64,000 bases of DNA from Conchocele bisecta. Lineage: Eukaryota; Mollusca; Bivalvia; Lucinida; Thyasiridae. Shown piece by piece: positions 23,487 to 35,100 of the stretch. A program made the translations under genes and the position numbers. The notes below the pieces were generated by a model. That model was not told the origin of the DNA and made no database searches. It was given only the letters and a program-made list of their open reading frames with translations. The stretch is taken from NCBI GenBank assembly GCA_029237695.1, contig CM055273.1:56719968-56783967 (forward strand), written 5' to 3'. Every line of letters starts with the position of its first letter. Within the stretch, counting starts at the first letter, position 1.

Positions 23487-23620
23487 AATGGCGGCCATTT
23501 TGAAAACCCAAATGGTTGGTATCTCAAAATGTATTGAACTCATTCTGCCAATATTTCTTGTCCATAATAATGTGTTAATATGTAATAAATGTCAATGGTG
23601 GCCATTTTGAATTTCAAGAT
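23487..23620. repeat. Dyad modules
   Basis: TTTTGAAATGGCGGCCATTT near 23484 and GGTGGCCATTTTGAATTTCA then AGATGGCGGTCAT near 23597. The second is one of the best extended dyads in the window: arms GGTGGCCATTTTGAA and TTCAAGATGGCGGTC. It matches the array at 21178-21690. Confidence 0.65.
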
Positions 23621-24087
23621 GGCGGTCATATGGCTTATAGAATAAAATGGAACCAACCCCAGTTTTGTTGTATGTGGTCTATAGATGAAAAAAACACCTT
23701 GATTCAAACAATGTAGCAAACAATTAAACAAACCCTAAAATAACGACATACAGTATACACTATATGTGCGACTTACATACTCAATCCAGTGTACTGTGAT
23801 TGTTGCACAATTTTAAGTTCACGGGCGTACCATCGTACACGAATAGATACTTATAAATGACAGACGATAATAAGTTGCTGGAGGTCAATCGATGAGTCCA
23901 AATATAGGTAGACCCGGGGCCCGTTTCACTAACAAATCTTAGTTTGTTCATAAGTTCGAACTTAAGTTATAACTTATGACAAAAGTTATGACCGACTTAA
24001 GTCATTGCTTATTTGGTTTCACAACACAAACTTAAGACGGTCATAACAAGTCCGTCATAAGTTACAACTTAGTTATTGTTTACAGCT

Positions 24088-24127
24088 TCGGTATGTGCCG
24101 CGCGGGTTCGAATCCCGCTCGGGGCTT
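24088..24127 (+). other. tRNA-like 3' half
   Basis: GCGGGTTCGAATCCCGC forms a perfect T arm with a consensus B box, followed by TCGGGGC. No matching 5' half is found in the sequence just upstream, which is transposon terminal repeat instead. Probably a retroposed tRNA fragment or a SINE remnant. Confidence 0.5.
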
Positions 24128-24551
24128 ATATTTTTATGATGACTTTACTTTCCCTTTATGTGTTTTGACATCTAAAATAACGGATTTGCAAGCCTAATGA
24201 TGAATATTATTAATTTTTAAAAATAATCTCATATAGAATATAAATTTTATCTCAATATTCCGACGCCATTGAATACATGTGGATATATTTATTGCCAACT
24301 AGTGAACCTTATACTGTAATATAAATTGGCATATGACATGAAACAGCAACAAAAGAAGCAATTAACAATGTTTTTATTTTTACATTCCAATAAAATGGTA
24401 GTTCGACCATTTTTTAAATTTTACTTAAATTACCTCGTAAACTCAGAAATCACGTTTCAGAGTCAGCAGAACACATGTACTGTCGATTATTAATGGTATG
24501 CCCGGTCAGATATGGATGTATCTGATACAACTACTGAATGACATATTATAT

Positions 24552-25032
24552 TTATTTGAACTGGACACGGGTAATTTGTTGATTACATGTAGAAATGCAT
24601 GCACTGTGTGAGTCAGTGTCACACATATAGGATTGCTCCTGAACATGTTGACCAGTATAGGACTGGATTAATGCGCACGTGCATTCAGCGGACTGGTCTG
24701 ACATTTTTGTTAAATGCGTCAGGACTGTTTCTCCATCTAGTCTGAAAACAAGGTATCTCCTTATCAGAAACGAAACACAGGCTAACACTGTCCGCAAAAG
24801 TTCTACTCCACTTTCTAGAACCACTTGATTTGCTAATGTTGTATATATCTCCAGTAACCACCAGGAAACTACCAGTTGCGTAAAATCGCAATGCAGTCAA
24901 CACTTGCAATGACACTGACAGACTGTGTGATCTCAGGTTTGACCGTATAATGTCAGCATGTGCAATGTCGCATACTTGTAGAAAAAAATCACGAGACAGC
25001 CTGAATTTCGATATTTGGTCCTCGTTATCCAT
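24552..25032 (-). pseudogene. PIF/Harbinger transposase, N-terminal fragment
   Basis: The frame at 24685-25032 (115 residues) starts at ATG and contains FRLSRDFFLQ, LSVSLQVLTALRFYATGSF and VVTGDIYNISKSSGSRKWS. This is the helix-rich N-terminal region that precedes the DDE domain in HARBI1-type transposases. The sequence shifts to another frame (24552-24824) and then loses similarity; the catalytic DDE region is absent. It lies inside inverted repeats of the expected type. A PIF/Harbinger origin is well supported by the ALRFYATGSF and VTGD..NIS motifs. Function is lost. Confidence 0.75.
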
Positions 25033-25311
25033 GAAGTCTAGGGGATTGGTTCGGTCCTAAAGACTCGTTCCCGTCGTAAATTACGCACCTGGATTATAGC
25101 AAATGCAGCTGCCATCGTGTGTATGTTCTGTAAAGAAAGAACAAACAATAGTCGGATAGTCAATCAATCAATCAATTAGGTGGTATATTCATCGTTTTTA
25201 AAGAAAAGAATGACCATTTAAGACACAAAAGGCTTCGGTTTCGGAATATGTTGCATTGTTTTTCTTTGTCTTAGGCGACACCTCCAACCACCTAAGATCC
25301 CAAACATGTGC

Positions 25312-25472
25312 CCGGACGAGGGCCGGACGAGGGCAGGGCAGGACGAGGGCAGGGCAGGGCAGGGCCGGACGAGGGCAGGGCAGGGCAGGGCGGGGCGGGG
25401 CGGGGCGGGGCGGGGCGGGGCGGGGCGGGGCGGGGCGGGGCGGGGCGGTGCAGGGCAGGGCAGGGCAGGGCC
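25312..25472. repeat. GGGGC / GGGCA minisatellite
   Basis: Units of GGGCAGGGCA and CCGGACGAGGGCAGGGCA give way to a pure GGGGC run of about 75 bp. It is strongly G-rich on the plus strand and could form G-quadruplexes. Apparent open frames on both strands are a by-product of the repeat. Confidence 0.9.
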
Positions 25473-25479
25473 AACCAAC

Positions 25480-26436
25480 ACCGTCCTACACCGACCGGCA
25501 CCGACACCAAGAGACCGACAAACACCGACCGACCAACTCACACCGACAACAACCGACACCGATTGACACTGACCAACACTGATTGACACTGATAGACACT
25601 GATAGACACCAACCAACACCGACCGACACCGACCGACACCGATTGACACTGATAGACACTGACCGACACCGACCAACACCGATTGACACTGACCGACACC
25701 GATTCACACTGATAGACACTGACCGACACCGACTGACACCGATTGACACTGACCGACACCGATTGACACTGATAGACACCGACCGACACCGACCGACACC
25801 GATTGACACTGACTGACACCAACAAACCTACACCGATCGACACCAACCGACCAACCGACCGACCGACCAACACTGACCGACCGACACCGACCGACACCGA
25901 CCGACTCACCGACACACCTACACCGACCGACCGACACCAATCGACCGACAACGACCGACACCGACCGACCTGGACCGACCGACCGACCGACCGACCGACA
26001 ACAACCGACTGACACCGACCAACACCGACTGACACCGACTGACACCGACCGACCGACACCGACCGACCGACTAACACCGACCGTGCGAAACCAACTGACC
26101 GACACCGACATACCGACACCGACCGACCGACTGACCGACTGACACTGACAAACCTACACCGACCGACACTGACCGACCGACACCAACCGACAGACTGACA
26201 CCGACCGACCAACACCGACCAACTAACACCGACCGTGCGAAACCAACTGACCGACACTGACCGACCGACCGACACCGACTGATCGACCGACACCGACTGA
26301 TCGACCAGCACTGACCGACACCGACCGACACCGACCAACCGACCGACTGACAGACCGACGGACACCGACCGACACTGACCAACTGACACCGACCAACTGA
26401 TACCGACCAACTGACTAACACCAACCGACAAACAGA
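25480..26436. repeat. GACC/GACACC/GATTGACACT array
   Basis: About 950 bp built from CACCGACC, CACCGATTGACACTGA and longer GACCGACCGACC runs. There is a higher-order unit of roughly 60 bp at 25610-25810. Plus-strand C/A and minus-strand G/T richness give long open frames on both strands, up to 304 codons, which I treat as artefacts. Confidence 0.9.
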
Positions 26437-26462
26437 CATACATGTACAGCATACAGATGGTT

Positions 26463-26488
26463 TGTTACGAGCCGGCTCATCTGGATCT
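26463..26488. repeat. Half-site of a GAGCCGGCTC hairpin element
   Basis: GTTACGAGCCGGCTCATCTG then GATCT. This matches, on the other strand, one arm of the perfect-looking hairpin at 63648-63711. Confidence 0.5.
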
Positions 26489-27083
26489 ACAGTGGTTGTA
26501 AATGTTGTCGATAACTGGGCATAACGAATACTGGTAACGACATGACCTACATCACAAATAGCAATACACGGGTAACTAGCACAAGTGTGGCTATCTATAT
26601 GTAAGCATATATGGTTTATATGGCAGATAATTGCTAAAATAGTACGTATGAAGTGAACATTTACCTGCTGTCAGTGAATTGTTTTCTCCACCTCGGATCA
26701 CATGGGGGCATCCATCTTTGTTTATTTCATAAGTTCCGACTTAAATATTTAAGTTATAACTTAAGACTGCTAGCTACCTGTCTTAGTTTTTCATAGTAAA
26801 TTTCGATTGTCGTTCTTGCTAAGATGTTTTGTGAAACGGACTAAGCACGTACTCCGGACTTAAGTTATAACTTATGACAAAAGTACTTGCTTAGTTCGTT
26901 AGTGAAACAGGCCCCAGGTGTATTATCATATCATAGCCTCGTTTTCGTGTATACTAACTACATGATAAAGTGCACGTGCATGCATGTCAATATCATAGTG
27001 TATATTGGTGCGCAAAATAAACAAGTATGTAAACAAGTAGCAAGTTATCGTCTGCGGACTATAACCCTTAAAAGGCATGAACT

Positions 27084-27238
27084 TAAAATTGTCGTCTGCT
27101 GTTGTTTCATAATGTGTCTTCTTTCTCAATAAAACGTGTTATTTACAGCACTTGAGAACTGATTCTAAAGAACTGCCAAAGCAGATTTTGTATGAGAACA
27201 ATGGGAAAATAAAATATAAACAGCAGACGACAAAATTT
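27084..27238. mobile_element. Palindromic MITE, GTCGTCTGCTGTT family (copy 2)
   Basis: Ends AAAATTGTCGTCTGCTGTTG and AACAGCAGACGACAAAATTT. Internal CTCAATAAAA and ACAGCACTT segments match copies at 6214 and 27467. Confidence 0.75.
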
Positions 27239-27466
27239 AATTCAGCAAATAATATCTGTGTGTTATGCTTCAGCAAAATAAAAAGCTTTCGACTTCACGT
27301 GTAACACAAAACCTGTCATATTTGAATATGTTTAACTATCCACCCACATTGAAAAGGAAATACTAATAGAAACCCGATATGCGCTCCATGATAGAGTAAC
27401 GTTCGTACTGAATGCACGGTGGGTTATATATGTCACGCACGCCTACTATGTAAACCGCTACTCACA

Positions 27467-27667
27467 ACAATTGTCGTCTGCTGTTGCTTTTATATCTTGC
27501 CTTATTTCTCAATAAAAACATGGTTTGACAGCACTTCAGAATCATTTCCAATGGAAATGATTCTGAAGTGCTGTCAAAGCATGTTGTAAATTATTCTGAA
27601 TTGTTGTCAGAGCATGTTTTTGGTAAAAATGGAAAATAGAAAATAAACAGCAGACGACAAAAAAATT
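27467..27667. mobile_element. Palindromic MITE, GTCGTCTGCTGTT family (copy 3)
   Basis: Ends ACAATTGTCGTCTGCTGTTG and AACAGCAGACGACAAAAAAA. The centre is a perfect palindrome, CAGAATCATTTCCAATGG meeting AAATGATTCTG. A partial second central arm (TTCTGAATTGTTGTCAGAGC) makes this copy longer than the others. Confidence 0.75.
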
Positions 27668-27783
27668 AAGATAGCGGTCTAAGGGTTAACTTTTGTTAAC
27701 CGTATACTCACTGTAAAAGTAAAACCATTATCAGGACCTACACTAGTGACACACATCCTAAGGGCATTTTTACCAACCTGGGT

Positions 27784-27976
27784 CGCGTTTCACTAATCTT
27801 CGTACGACTAAAATGTTCGTAAGCGCAAAATTATGACAGTCTGTAAATTTCACATTAATAATGTGTTCTTGTAAACCAGTATTGGATTTACATTTATTGA
27901 GCATAGGCTGCAAATGCAGATCCTAAATTTGCACTTATGAACATTTTAGTCGTACGAATATTAGTGAAACGGACCC
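27784..27976. mobile_element. MITE with GTTTCACTAAT..CGTACGAC ends (copy 1)
   Basis: Ends CGTTTCACTAATCTTCGTAC and GTACGAATATTAGTGAAACG. The inverted arms continue through GACTAAAATGTTCGTAAG for about 40 bp in all. The centre has ATTGGATTTACATTTATTGA. The outermost bases match the Harbinger-like element at 23916-26915. Confidence 0.75.
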
Positions 27977-28055
27977 CTGGACTCCCACACCCCAGGTTGT
28001 AATTTAGGGAGACATATATTTTTCGTCCATTCTTTGATATGAAGTGCCTCTGTTG

Positions 28056-28262
28056 AGATCAGGGGCGATAACCGTGTTTCCGTAAAAGGTTAACGGGATT
28101 AGCTATTTATTTCTCTCTGTTTTTTTTGGATGTGCAATGCTACGTCGAAAAAAACATTTTTGCATGCACATGCATTTAATTGATATAAATAATTAAAAAA
28201 TTGTCCTGCCTTATTTGCATATAGAAATAGCCTAATACAACCGCGGGTCACTATCAGTAAGT
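28056..28262. mobile_element. Partial copy of the TTAA-flanked element
   Basis: GGGGCGATAACCGTGTTTCC, TTATTTGCATATAGAAATAG and CGCGGGTCACTATCAGTAA match the interior of the elements at 20294-20806 and 37130-37634. The terminal repeats are missing. Confidence 0.65.
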
Positions 28263-28480
28263 TAAACATAGTGAAACCTCTCTAAACCGGACACCCTGGA
28301 AGTCCCAGGGTGTCCGATTTAGAGATGTTCCACTGTACAACATGCATATGACTACTTCAAGACAGACTTGATTGCGTTGTGATCGTTAACAGACATTACC
28401 GTTGGAGATAAATGTCAATGAAACGTAATTATGAAAAGTAGCATAACAAACCTTTCTCTGGGTCAGGTTTGGAGAGGTTC
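28263..28480. repeat. Hairpin repeat with AAACCTCTCTAAACC termini
   Basis: AACCTCTCTAAACCGGACAC is followed by CCTGG..CCAGGGTGTCCGAT, a short hairpin. GGTTTGGAGAGGTTCC at 28466-28481 is an imperfect inverse of the left end. Similar CCTC/GAGG termini are seen at 6121-6495. Confidence 0.45.
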
Positions 28481-28507
28481 CATTGCATTACATGTACTAT
28501 AACGTTT

Positions 28508-28582
28508 GCCATGGTACGAGGTAACTGTTTGAACACCAAGCCCGTAGGCCGCGGGTTCAAACAGTTACCGAGTGCCACGGCA
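28508..28582. repeat. Inverted repeat GGTAACTGTTTGAAC
   Basis: A perfect 15-bp inverted repeat (28520-28534 and 28555-28569) flanks a CCAAGCCCGTAGGCCGCG loop. Imperfect outer arms GCCATGG/CCACGGC extend it. It is probably the core of a small hairpin element. Confidence 0.6.
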
Positions 28583-28860
28583 ATCGTTTACCCACGGCTG
28601 GACATGGTCGAACGTTATTGTTACATTTCCGTCAGAAATATGCAATTTGAGCATATATATATGCAGTACTTTCGGTACTTTGATAATCTGCTCCATTCAA
28701 ACAGCTGATTTACACATACATGTTCCGGGGCCGCAGTACATATCGCGTGATGCAGCCGCATCAATTTCAAAATTTCAGTGCGACAGTTATGAACTGGTCT
28801 GGTGACGTAACGTCGCGTTCTAGTAACGTCATGAGACACATTCATTACGTAGGTGTTGGT

Positions 28861-28961
28861 GTACAGGTAATATATGGGATTTAGTACTAACCCCATTGAC
28901 CCGGCCTTAAATAACCTTAGTTGTTGATAGGCCGTTAAACCCCAACAAACAAACAAACACA
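28861..28961 (+). mobile_element. Retroelement 3' end with CAAA tail
   Basis: GTACAGGTAATATATGGGAT to CCCCAACAAACAAACAAACA. It is the terminal ~100 bp of the unit seen complete at 14972-15380. Confidence 0.7.
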
Positions 28962-29428
28962 CGTAGGTGTTTGCCTGACCCCGGAAAGAGCAATGCCTAC
29001 AGGCATGGTCAAACAGCGCGCGCTGTACGTTTGAACACGGCTCCGAGCGGTGTCGAAGAACGGCAGTCATGTAGCAATACATGATTAAATCTCTGTTATA
29101 GCGGGCACTCGTAATGTTTAAAGTACATGTAGCTGCACATTTATATACTTCCTACAAAGAACATTATGTGCCTTTATCAATGTGACCCCACCTTTAAGTC
29201 CGCTTCAACATAGAGTATCTTAAATACATGTATGTCTGCAACTGCTGGAGACATTTAAGTGTGATACGTGCAGATAAGCCGTGGAAATGGCAAGTTAAAA
29301 CAGGACAAAGACGGCGTTCTCGTAACTTTAACCGTTTTGGAGTTATTTCGGGAACTTCATAATTTCAGTTACGAGAAATAGCTACAGTTACGAGAACAGC
29401 GTCATTGGCGAGCCGATTTCAATAGTGT

Positions 29429-29464
<36 letters not shown>

Positions 29465-29970
29465 GCACTCGTCGCTTTAAAATGTTTTCATGAATTGCTG
29501 AGATATTTCGGAAATTGGAAGTCAACAAGGTCCAAAATACCAGGTGCACGTGATATACATTGTCCATCAATTATAGAGCGACATGTCACACCTGCGACAT
29601 TTTCACTTACTTAGTAATGGGCTGGCCATTGCGATATAGATAAGAGAAGAAACTGAAGGAGTGCAATATTGTGCCATATTTGTGATTTGAAAATGGATTT
29701 GGCCAAAACGTTAACAGCCTACATTTTCATAACAGGTACGGATTTTACTTTACTATCACTTACACAATTTGATAAATAAGTCAGTAACACGGATGACTGT
29801 ATCCGGCATCAATACTTCAAACACAAAACGTTAACGCAAATTGACAAATAAGTATTTGAACCTTCAAGCCGACTTGCCGACAGAGATGTAATAGTAGGTA
29901 GTTATACACGTTGACGCATATCTAAACTAGAACATCGGGGGGGGGGGGGGGTGGGAGGGAGGGGGGGGGG
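28962..29970. other. Gene-free stretch with simple repeats
   Basis: No gene is recognised. A pure (AT)15 lies at 29431-29460. A G-run interrupted by TGGGAGGGA lies at 29937-29971, directly against the MITE at 29971; the run could hide an assembly error. Confidence 0.5.
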
Positions 29971-30202
29971 GCGTTTCACTATACTTCGTACGACTAAAAT
30001 GTTCGTATGTGCAACCTTATGATAATCTGTAAATTTCACATTAACAATGTTTTCTTGTAAACAATGATTGGATTTACATGTATTGAGCATAGGCTGCATA
30101 TGCAGCCTATGCTCAATAAATGTAAATCCATCAATTGAAATTTCGAGACGATCCTAAATTTGCACTTACGAACATTTTAGTCGTTTAAGTGAAACGGGCC
30201 CC
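29971..30202. mobile_element. MITE with GTTTCACTAAT..CGTACGAC ends (copy 2)
   Basis: GCGTTTCACTATACTTCGTA to GTTTAAGTGAAACGGGCCCC. The interior matches copy 1 at 27784 and also contains an extra inverted block, where TTGAGCATAGGCTGCATATG meets CAGCCTATGCTCAATAAATG. This block is a small internal inverted duplication. Confidence 0.75.
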
Positions 30203-31168
30203 GTTAACACTGATTGAGGATGTACTAATTCGAAACATTAATACACATTTCTCAGTCATTTGACCTTGACCGTGTGTATAGTTGCCACATGGTACCATAA
30301 CACGCAAATCTCGGAAAGACAGACGGACAGACGGACGTTGGGTTTATGAGCTATTTGTTATTTAAAAGATCAAAGGAATAGTCCCTAAAGTACAATAGGC
30401 GTAGGGGCTATACGGAATAAGTCTATTGTATTATATTTTCCTAGGCTCTTCGAACCCCTTGATGACAGACAGACGGACAGACAGGTTGGCATCTATATAT
30501 ACACATAATTCGTTCCGTGGTACATATATAGCGAATAGTTGGTTAATGCCGTGAATGGGGAAAACATCTAGCAAGGCTTAGGAAACGGGATGGGCGAGGC
30601 TCTGCCGAGCACATCCCGTTTCCGTGCTGCGCCAGATATTTTTTTCCCATTCACGGCACTAACCTACTATTCTATTTATCCCGTCAACACCTACACATGG
30701 CAAAAAATAACCCCAGCCACCGCACATATTCATACGCAGTGATTAGGTCGCATTGACAGGATATCAAAAATGTTTCACGGTACTAAGTTTCACGGCACAT
30801 ACGCACTATGTTGACGGGATACAAACAAATTTAAATGCACATTTCTAAGTCAAATGACGTTGACATTCAGCACGATATGGCTTAAGAATTAAAATATGGT
30901 TTCTGACAAGTATGTTTGTAAAATTTGAAGCCAATCTAACTTCATATAGTTGGTAACCCGGAAAACATTAACGCAAATCTCGGACAGACAGACGAACAGA
31001 CGTACAGGATGACAACTGTTTCCACACCAAATTTGTTTCCGGGTACATATTACACTAACTTGCTGTGTATTATTATTATTATTGTTGTTATGCAAATATC
31101 GTCGTATGTTTTATTTTACTATATACGTACTTTCGTTTTCCATTGAAACAATGCAACGCAAGGGTCAA
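30203..31168. other. Gene-free stretch with a hairpin
   Basis: At 30541-30664, GGTTAATGCCGTGAATGGGG and CCCATTCACGGCACTAACC are inverted, with an inner GGAAACGGGATG/CATCCCGTTTCC pair, giving a ~125-bp hairpin element. Two CAGACGGACAGACGG-type short repeats lie near 30318 and 30467. No gene. Confidence 0.55.
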
Positions 31169-31526
31169 TAATTCCAGCACAAAAAGATTTACACAATTCC
31201 CTAACATTTGATTGGCCTGTAGCAAGTCTCTGTCCAAAATTTATATCCCAGTAAACTCCCATGCCGAACTACTTTCCGTAACCGTGAGGCGCAGTTAAAA
31301 TAATTCTTAAGAAAACGGAAAATAAGCACATTTTCTTGATGAATTTATTTCAAATGCTGGAGTTATAAGGATTGAATGGCCTTTTTGTGGAATTTATCGG
31401 GGATATAAACTTGGAAACGTCGTGGGAATACTGGACGAGGCCTTCCTGCCTTCGTCCAGTATTCCCGCGACTTTTCCAAGTTTATACCCCGATAAATTCC
31501 ACAAAAAAGGCCATTCATTCCTATAA
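31169..31526 (+). mobile_element. Long-hairpin element (copy 2)
   Basis: The body begins AATTCCAGCACAAAAAGATT and runs ~200 bp. It is followed by a hairpin whose arms (31370-31435 and 31455-31526) share GGCCTTTTTGTGGAATTTAT and AACTTGGAAA.GTCG. It matches copies at 14061 and 42882 over its whole length. Confidence 0.8.
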
Positions 31527-31998
31527 TGTTTTCCCATATTGACATCTCGTGAGTTCATATTGGTCAGTGCCGGAACATCGCTTCATCTCGCAAACTAGTT
31601 CTTTCTAAATCACCATTATTTTGTATATTTTATTTATATTTTGTATATCATGTTTCTGAAGCACATATAAATTGCGAATGGTGTACGTATAAAATAAATG
31701 GGGATTTAACATGGGGACATTTTTCTAATTTCAGATGTAGTGGACCGATTTGCAAAATTTAACTTTTGTGTTCTTTGTTAGATCATTTCCAATCTATCTA
31801 GCCAAGTTTCGGAGTCAATTTTCAAAATTTCAAGAAAGAAACAGAAGGCTCATTGTTAAAGTTTGATAACATTTAATATTATCGAAAAATAAAATTGTTT
31901 TTGCATTGGTTATATGGCCGTAATATTTGGGCTTGTTTCGCGAAACAGACAGTAGCATACCTGCCATAATAAGTACGGGTTTTACCACTTCCCATTAA

Positions 31999-32131
31999 AT
32001 ATGAGACACGCCATGTGATTTTGTAACTCCTGCGTAATTTATGAAAAAAATATTGCAAATTTTGTAAACGTATTTAATGACATTACGCAGATGTACGAAG
32101 GTACAAAATCGCAGGGCGTGTCTCATATCAA
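31999..32131. mobile_element. Hairpin MITE with ATGAGACACGCC ends
   Basis: ATATGAGACACGCCATGTGA and TCGCAGGGCGTGTCTCATAT are ~25-bp terminal inverted repeats. The inner TGCGTAATTTATG and TGACATTACGCAGA pair as well. A related half, GCATGGCGTGTCTCCTAT, occurs near 16552. Confidence 0.65.
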
Positions 32132-32199
32132 CACAGGAGAGGTGACAACATGGATAATAATAGTACCTAGCTGTAACAGGGTAACACATAGAAAACTAG

Positions 32200-35100
32200 A
32201 AATGTGGCCTGTCGGCACACGAATGCCCCCGCTGGCAGCCAAAGAAAACAAGGCATATTTGAATCTGGATTTGTCACAGGGTGGCAGAGGACCATTGGAG
32301 CAATGCGTGTGTGAAATGTGAAGCAGATCCGAGCAAGGAAACATAAATTATAAGCCATTTACCCGAGCGTTAAGGTTTCAAACGCACCAAGTCTGTAACC
32401 TTGACCCTGGGCTTGGCGGGGGCGGGATGAATGTGGATTTGTCACAGGGTGGCAGAGGACCATTGCAGCAATGCGTGTGTGAAATGTGAAGCAGATCCGA
32501 GCAAGGAAACAGAAATTATAAGGCATTTACCCAGCGTTCAGGTTTCAAACGCACCAAGTCTGTGACCTTGACCCTGGGCTTAGCAGGGGATGCACGAATG
32601 TGGATTTGTCACAGGTTGGCAGAGGACCATTGGAGCAATGCGGGTGTGAAATGTGAAGCAGATCCGAGCAAGGAAACAGAAATTATAAGGCATTTACCCG
32701 GCGTTAAGGTTTCGAACGCACCAAGTCTGTGACCTTGACCCTGGGCTTAGCGGGTGCGGCACGAACGTGGATTTGTGACAGGGCGGTAGAGGACCATTGG
32801 AGGAATGCGTGTGTGAAATGTGAAGCAGATCCGAGCAAGGAAACAGAAATTATAAGGCATTTACCCAGCGTTAAGGTTTCGAACGCACCAAGTCTGTGAC
32901 CTTGACCCTGTGCTTAGCGGGGGCGGCACGAATGTGGATTTGTCACAGGGTGGCAGAAGACCATTGGAGCAATGCGTGTGTCAAATGTGAAGCATATCCG
33001 AGCAAGGAAACAGAAATTATAAGGCATTTACCAGGCGTTAAGGTTTTGAACGCACCAAGTCTGCGACCTTGACCCTGGGCTTGGCGGGTGCGGCACGAAT
33101 GTGGATTTGTCACAGGGTGGCAAAGGACCATTGGAGCAATGCGTGTGTGAAATGTGAAGCAGATCCGAGCAAGGTTAACATAAATTATAAGCTATTTACC
33201 CGAGCGTTAAGGTTTCGAACGCACCAAGTCTGTGACCTTGACCCTGGGCATAGCGGGGGCGGCACGAATGTTGATTTGTCACAGGGTGGCAGAGGACCAT
33301 TGGAGCAATGCGTGTGTGAAATGTGAAGCAGATCCGAGCAAGGAAACAGAAATTATAAGGCATTTACCGAGCATTAAGATTTCGAACGCACAAAGTCTGT
33401 GACCTTGACCCTGGGCTTAGCGGGGGCGGCACGAATGTGGATTTGTCACAGGGTGGCACAGAGGGACCATTGGAGTAATGCGTGTGTGAAATGTGAAGCA
33501 GATCCGAGCAAGGAAACAGAAATTTATAAGGCATTTTACCCGAGCTTAAGGTTTTCAAAAATTAATTTACGCACCAAGTCTGTGACTTGACCCTGGGCTT
33601 TTCGGGGGCGGTACGAATGTGGTTTTGTAACAGGGTGGCAGAGGACCATTGGAGCAAAGCGTGTGTGAAATGTGAAGCAGATCCGAGCAAGGAAACAGAA
33701 ATTATAAGGCATTTACCGAGCATTAAGGTTTCGAACGCATCAAGTCTGTGACCTTGACCCTGGGCTTAGCGGGGGCGGCACGAATGTGGATTTGTCACAG
33801 GGTGGCAGAGGACCATTGGAGCAATGCGTGTGTGAAATGTGAAGCAGATCCGAGCAAGGAAACAGAAATTATAAGGCATTTACCCGGCGTTAAGGTTTCG
33901 AACGCACCAAGTCTGTGACCTTGACCCTGTGCTTAGCGGGGGCGGCACGAATGTGGATTTGTCACAGGGTGGCAGAGGACAATTGGAGCAATGCGTGTGT
34001 GAAATGTGAAGCAGATCCGAGCAAGGTTAACAGAAATTATAAGCCATTTACCCGAGCGTTAAGGTTTCGAACGCACCAAGTCTGTGACCTTGACCCTGGG
34101 CATACCGGGGGCGGCACGAATGTTGATTTGTCACAGGGTGGCAGAGGAGCAATGGAGCAATGCGTGTGTGAAATGTGAAGCAGATCCGAGGAAGGAAACA
34201 GAAATTATAAGGCATTTACCCGGCGTTAAGGTTTGGAACGCACCAAGTCTGTGACCTTGACCCTGGGCTTAGCGGGCGCGGCACGAATGTGGATTTGTCA
34301 CAGGGTGGCAGAGGACCATTGGAGCAATGCGTGTGTGAAATGTGAAGCAGATCCGAGCAAGGAAACAGAAATTATAAGGCATTTACCGAGCATTAAGGTT
34401 TCGAACGCACCAAGTCTGTGACCTTGACCCTGGGCTTAGCTGGGGCGGTACGAATGTGGATTTGTCACAGGGTGGCAGAGGACCATTGGAGCAATGCGTG
34501 TGTGAAATGTGAAGCAGATCCGAGCAAGGAAACAGAAATTATAAGGCATTTACCGAGCATTAAGATTTCGAACGCACCAAGTCTGTGACCTTGACCCTGG
34601 GCTTAGCGGGGACGGCACGAATGTGGATTTGTCACAGGGTGGCAGAGGACCATTGGAGCAATGCGTGTGTGAAATGTGAAGCAGATCCGTGCAAGGAAAC
34701 AGAAATTATAAGGCATTTACCGAGCATTAAGGTTTCGAACGCACCAAGTCTGTGACCTTGACCCTGGGCTTAGCGGGGGCGGCACGAATGTGGATTTGTC
34801 ACAGGGTGGCAGAGGACCATTGGAGCAATGCGGGTGTGAAATGTGAAGCAGATCCGAGCAAGGAAACAGAAATTATAAGGCATTTACCGAGCATTAAGGT
34901 TTCGAACGCACCAAGTCTGTGACCTTGACCCTGGGCTTTTCGGGGGCGGCACGAATGTGGTTTTGTGACAGGGTGGCAGAGGACCATTGGAGCAAAGCGT
35001 GTGTGAAATGTGAAGCAGATCCGAGCAAGGAAACAGAAATTATAAGGCATTTATCCAGCGTTAAGGTTTGGAACGCACCAAGTCTGTGACCTTGACCCTG

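Larger units (their letters stand above)
23916..26915. mobile_element. PIF/Harbinger-like element, 3.0 kb, with foreign inserts
   Basis: The ends are GGGGCCCGTTTCACTAACAA and TTCGTTAGTGAAACAGGCCC then C. They are imperfect inverted repeats, and both extend inward through AAGTT.GAACTTAAGTTATAACT-type palindromes. Inside lie a tRNA-like B box (24088), a Harbinger transposase N-terminal fragment (24552-25032), a GGGGC minisatellite and a GACC/GACACC array. No 3-bp target duplication is evident. The ends resemble the MITE termini at 27784-27976 and 29971-30202. Confidence 0.65.

Noticed and set aside
25538..26452. A 304-codon open frame (and several shorter ones) rich in Ser, Val, Arg and Cys over the GACC array
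   Set aside because: Open frames exist on both strands and in several frames because the repeat lacks stop codons. There is no non-repeat sequence in the protein.
33069..34421. Repeated 60-87-codon frames with GLAGAARMWICH
   Set aside because: They recur once per satellite monomer and stop or shift with every indel; they are shadows of the repeat.
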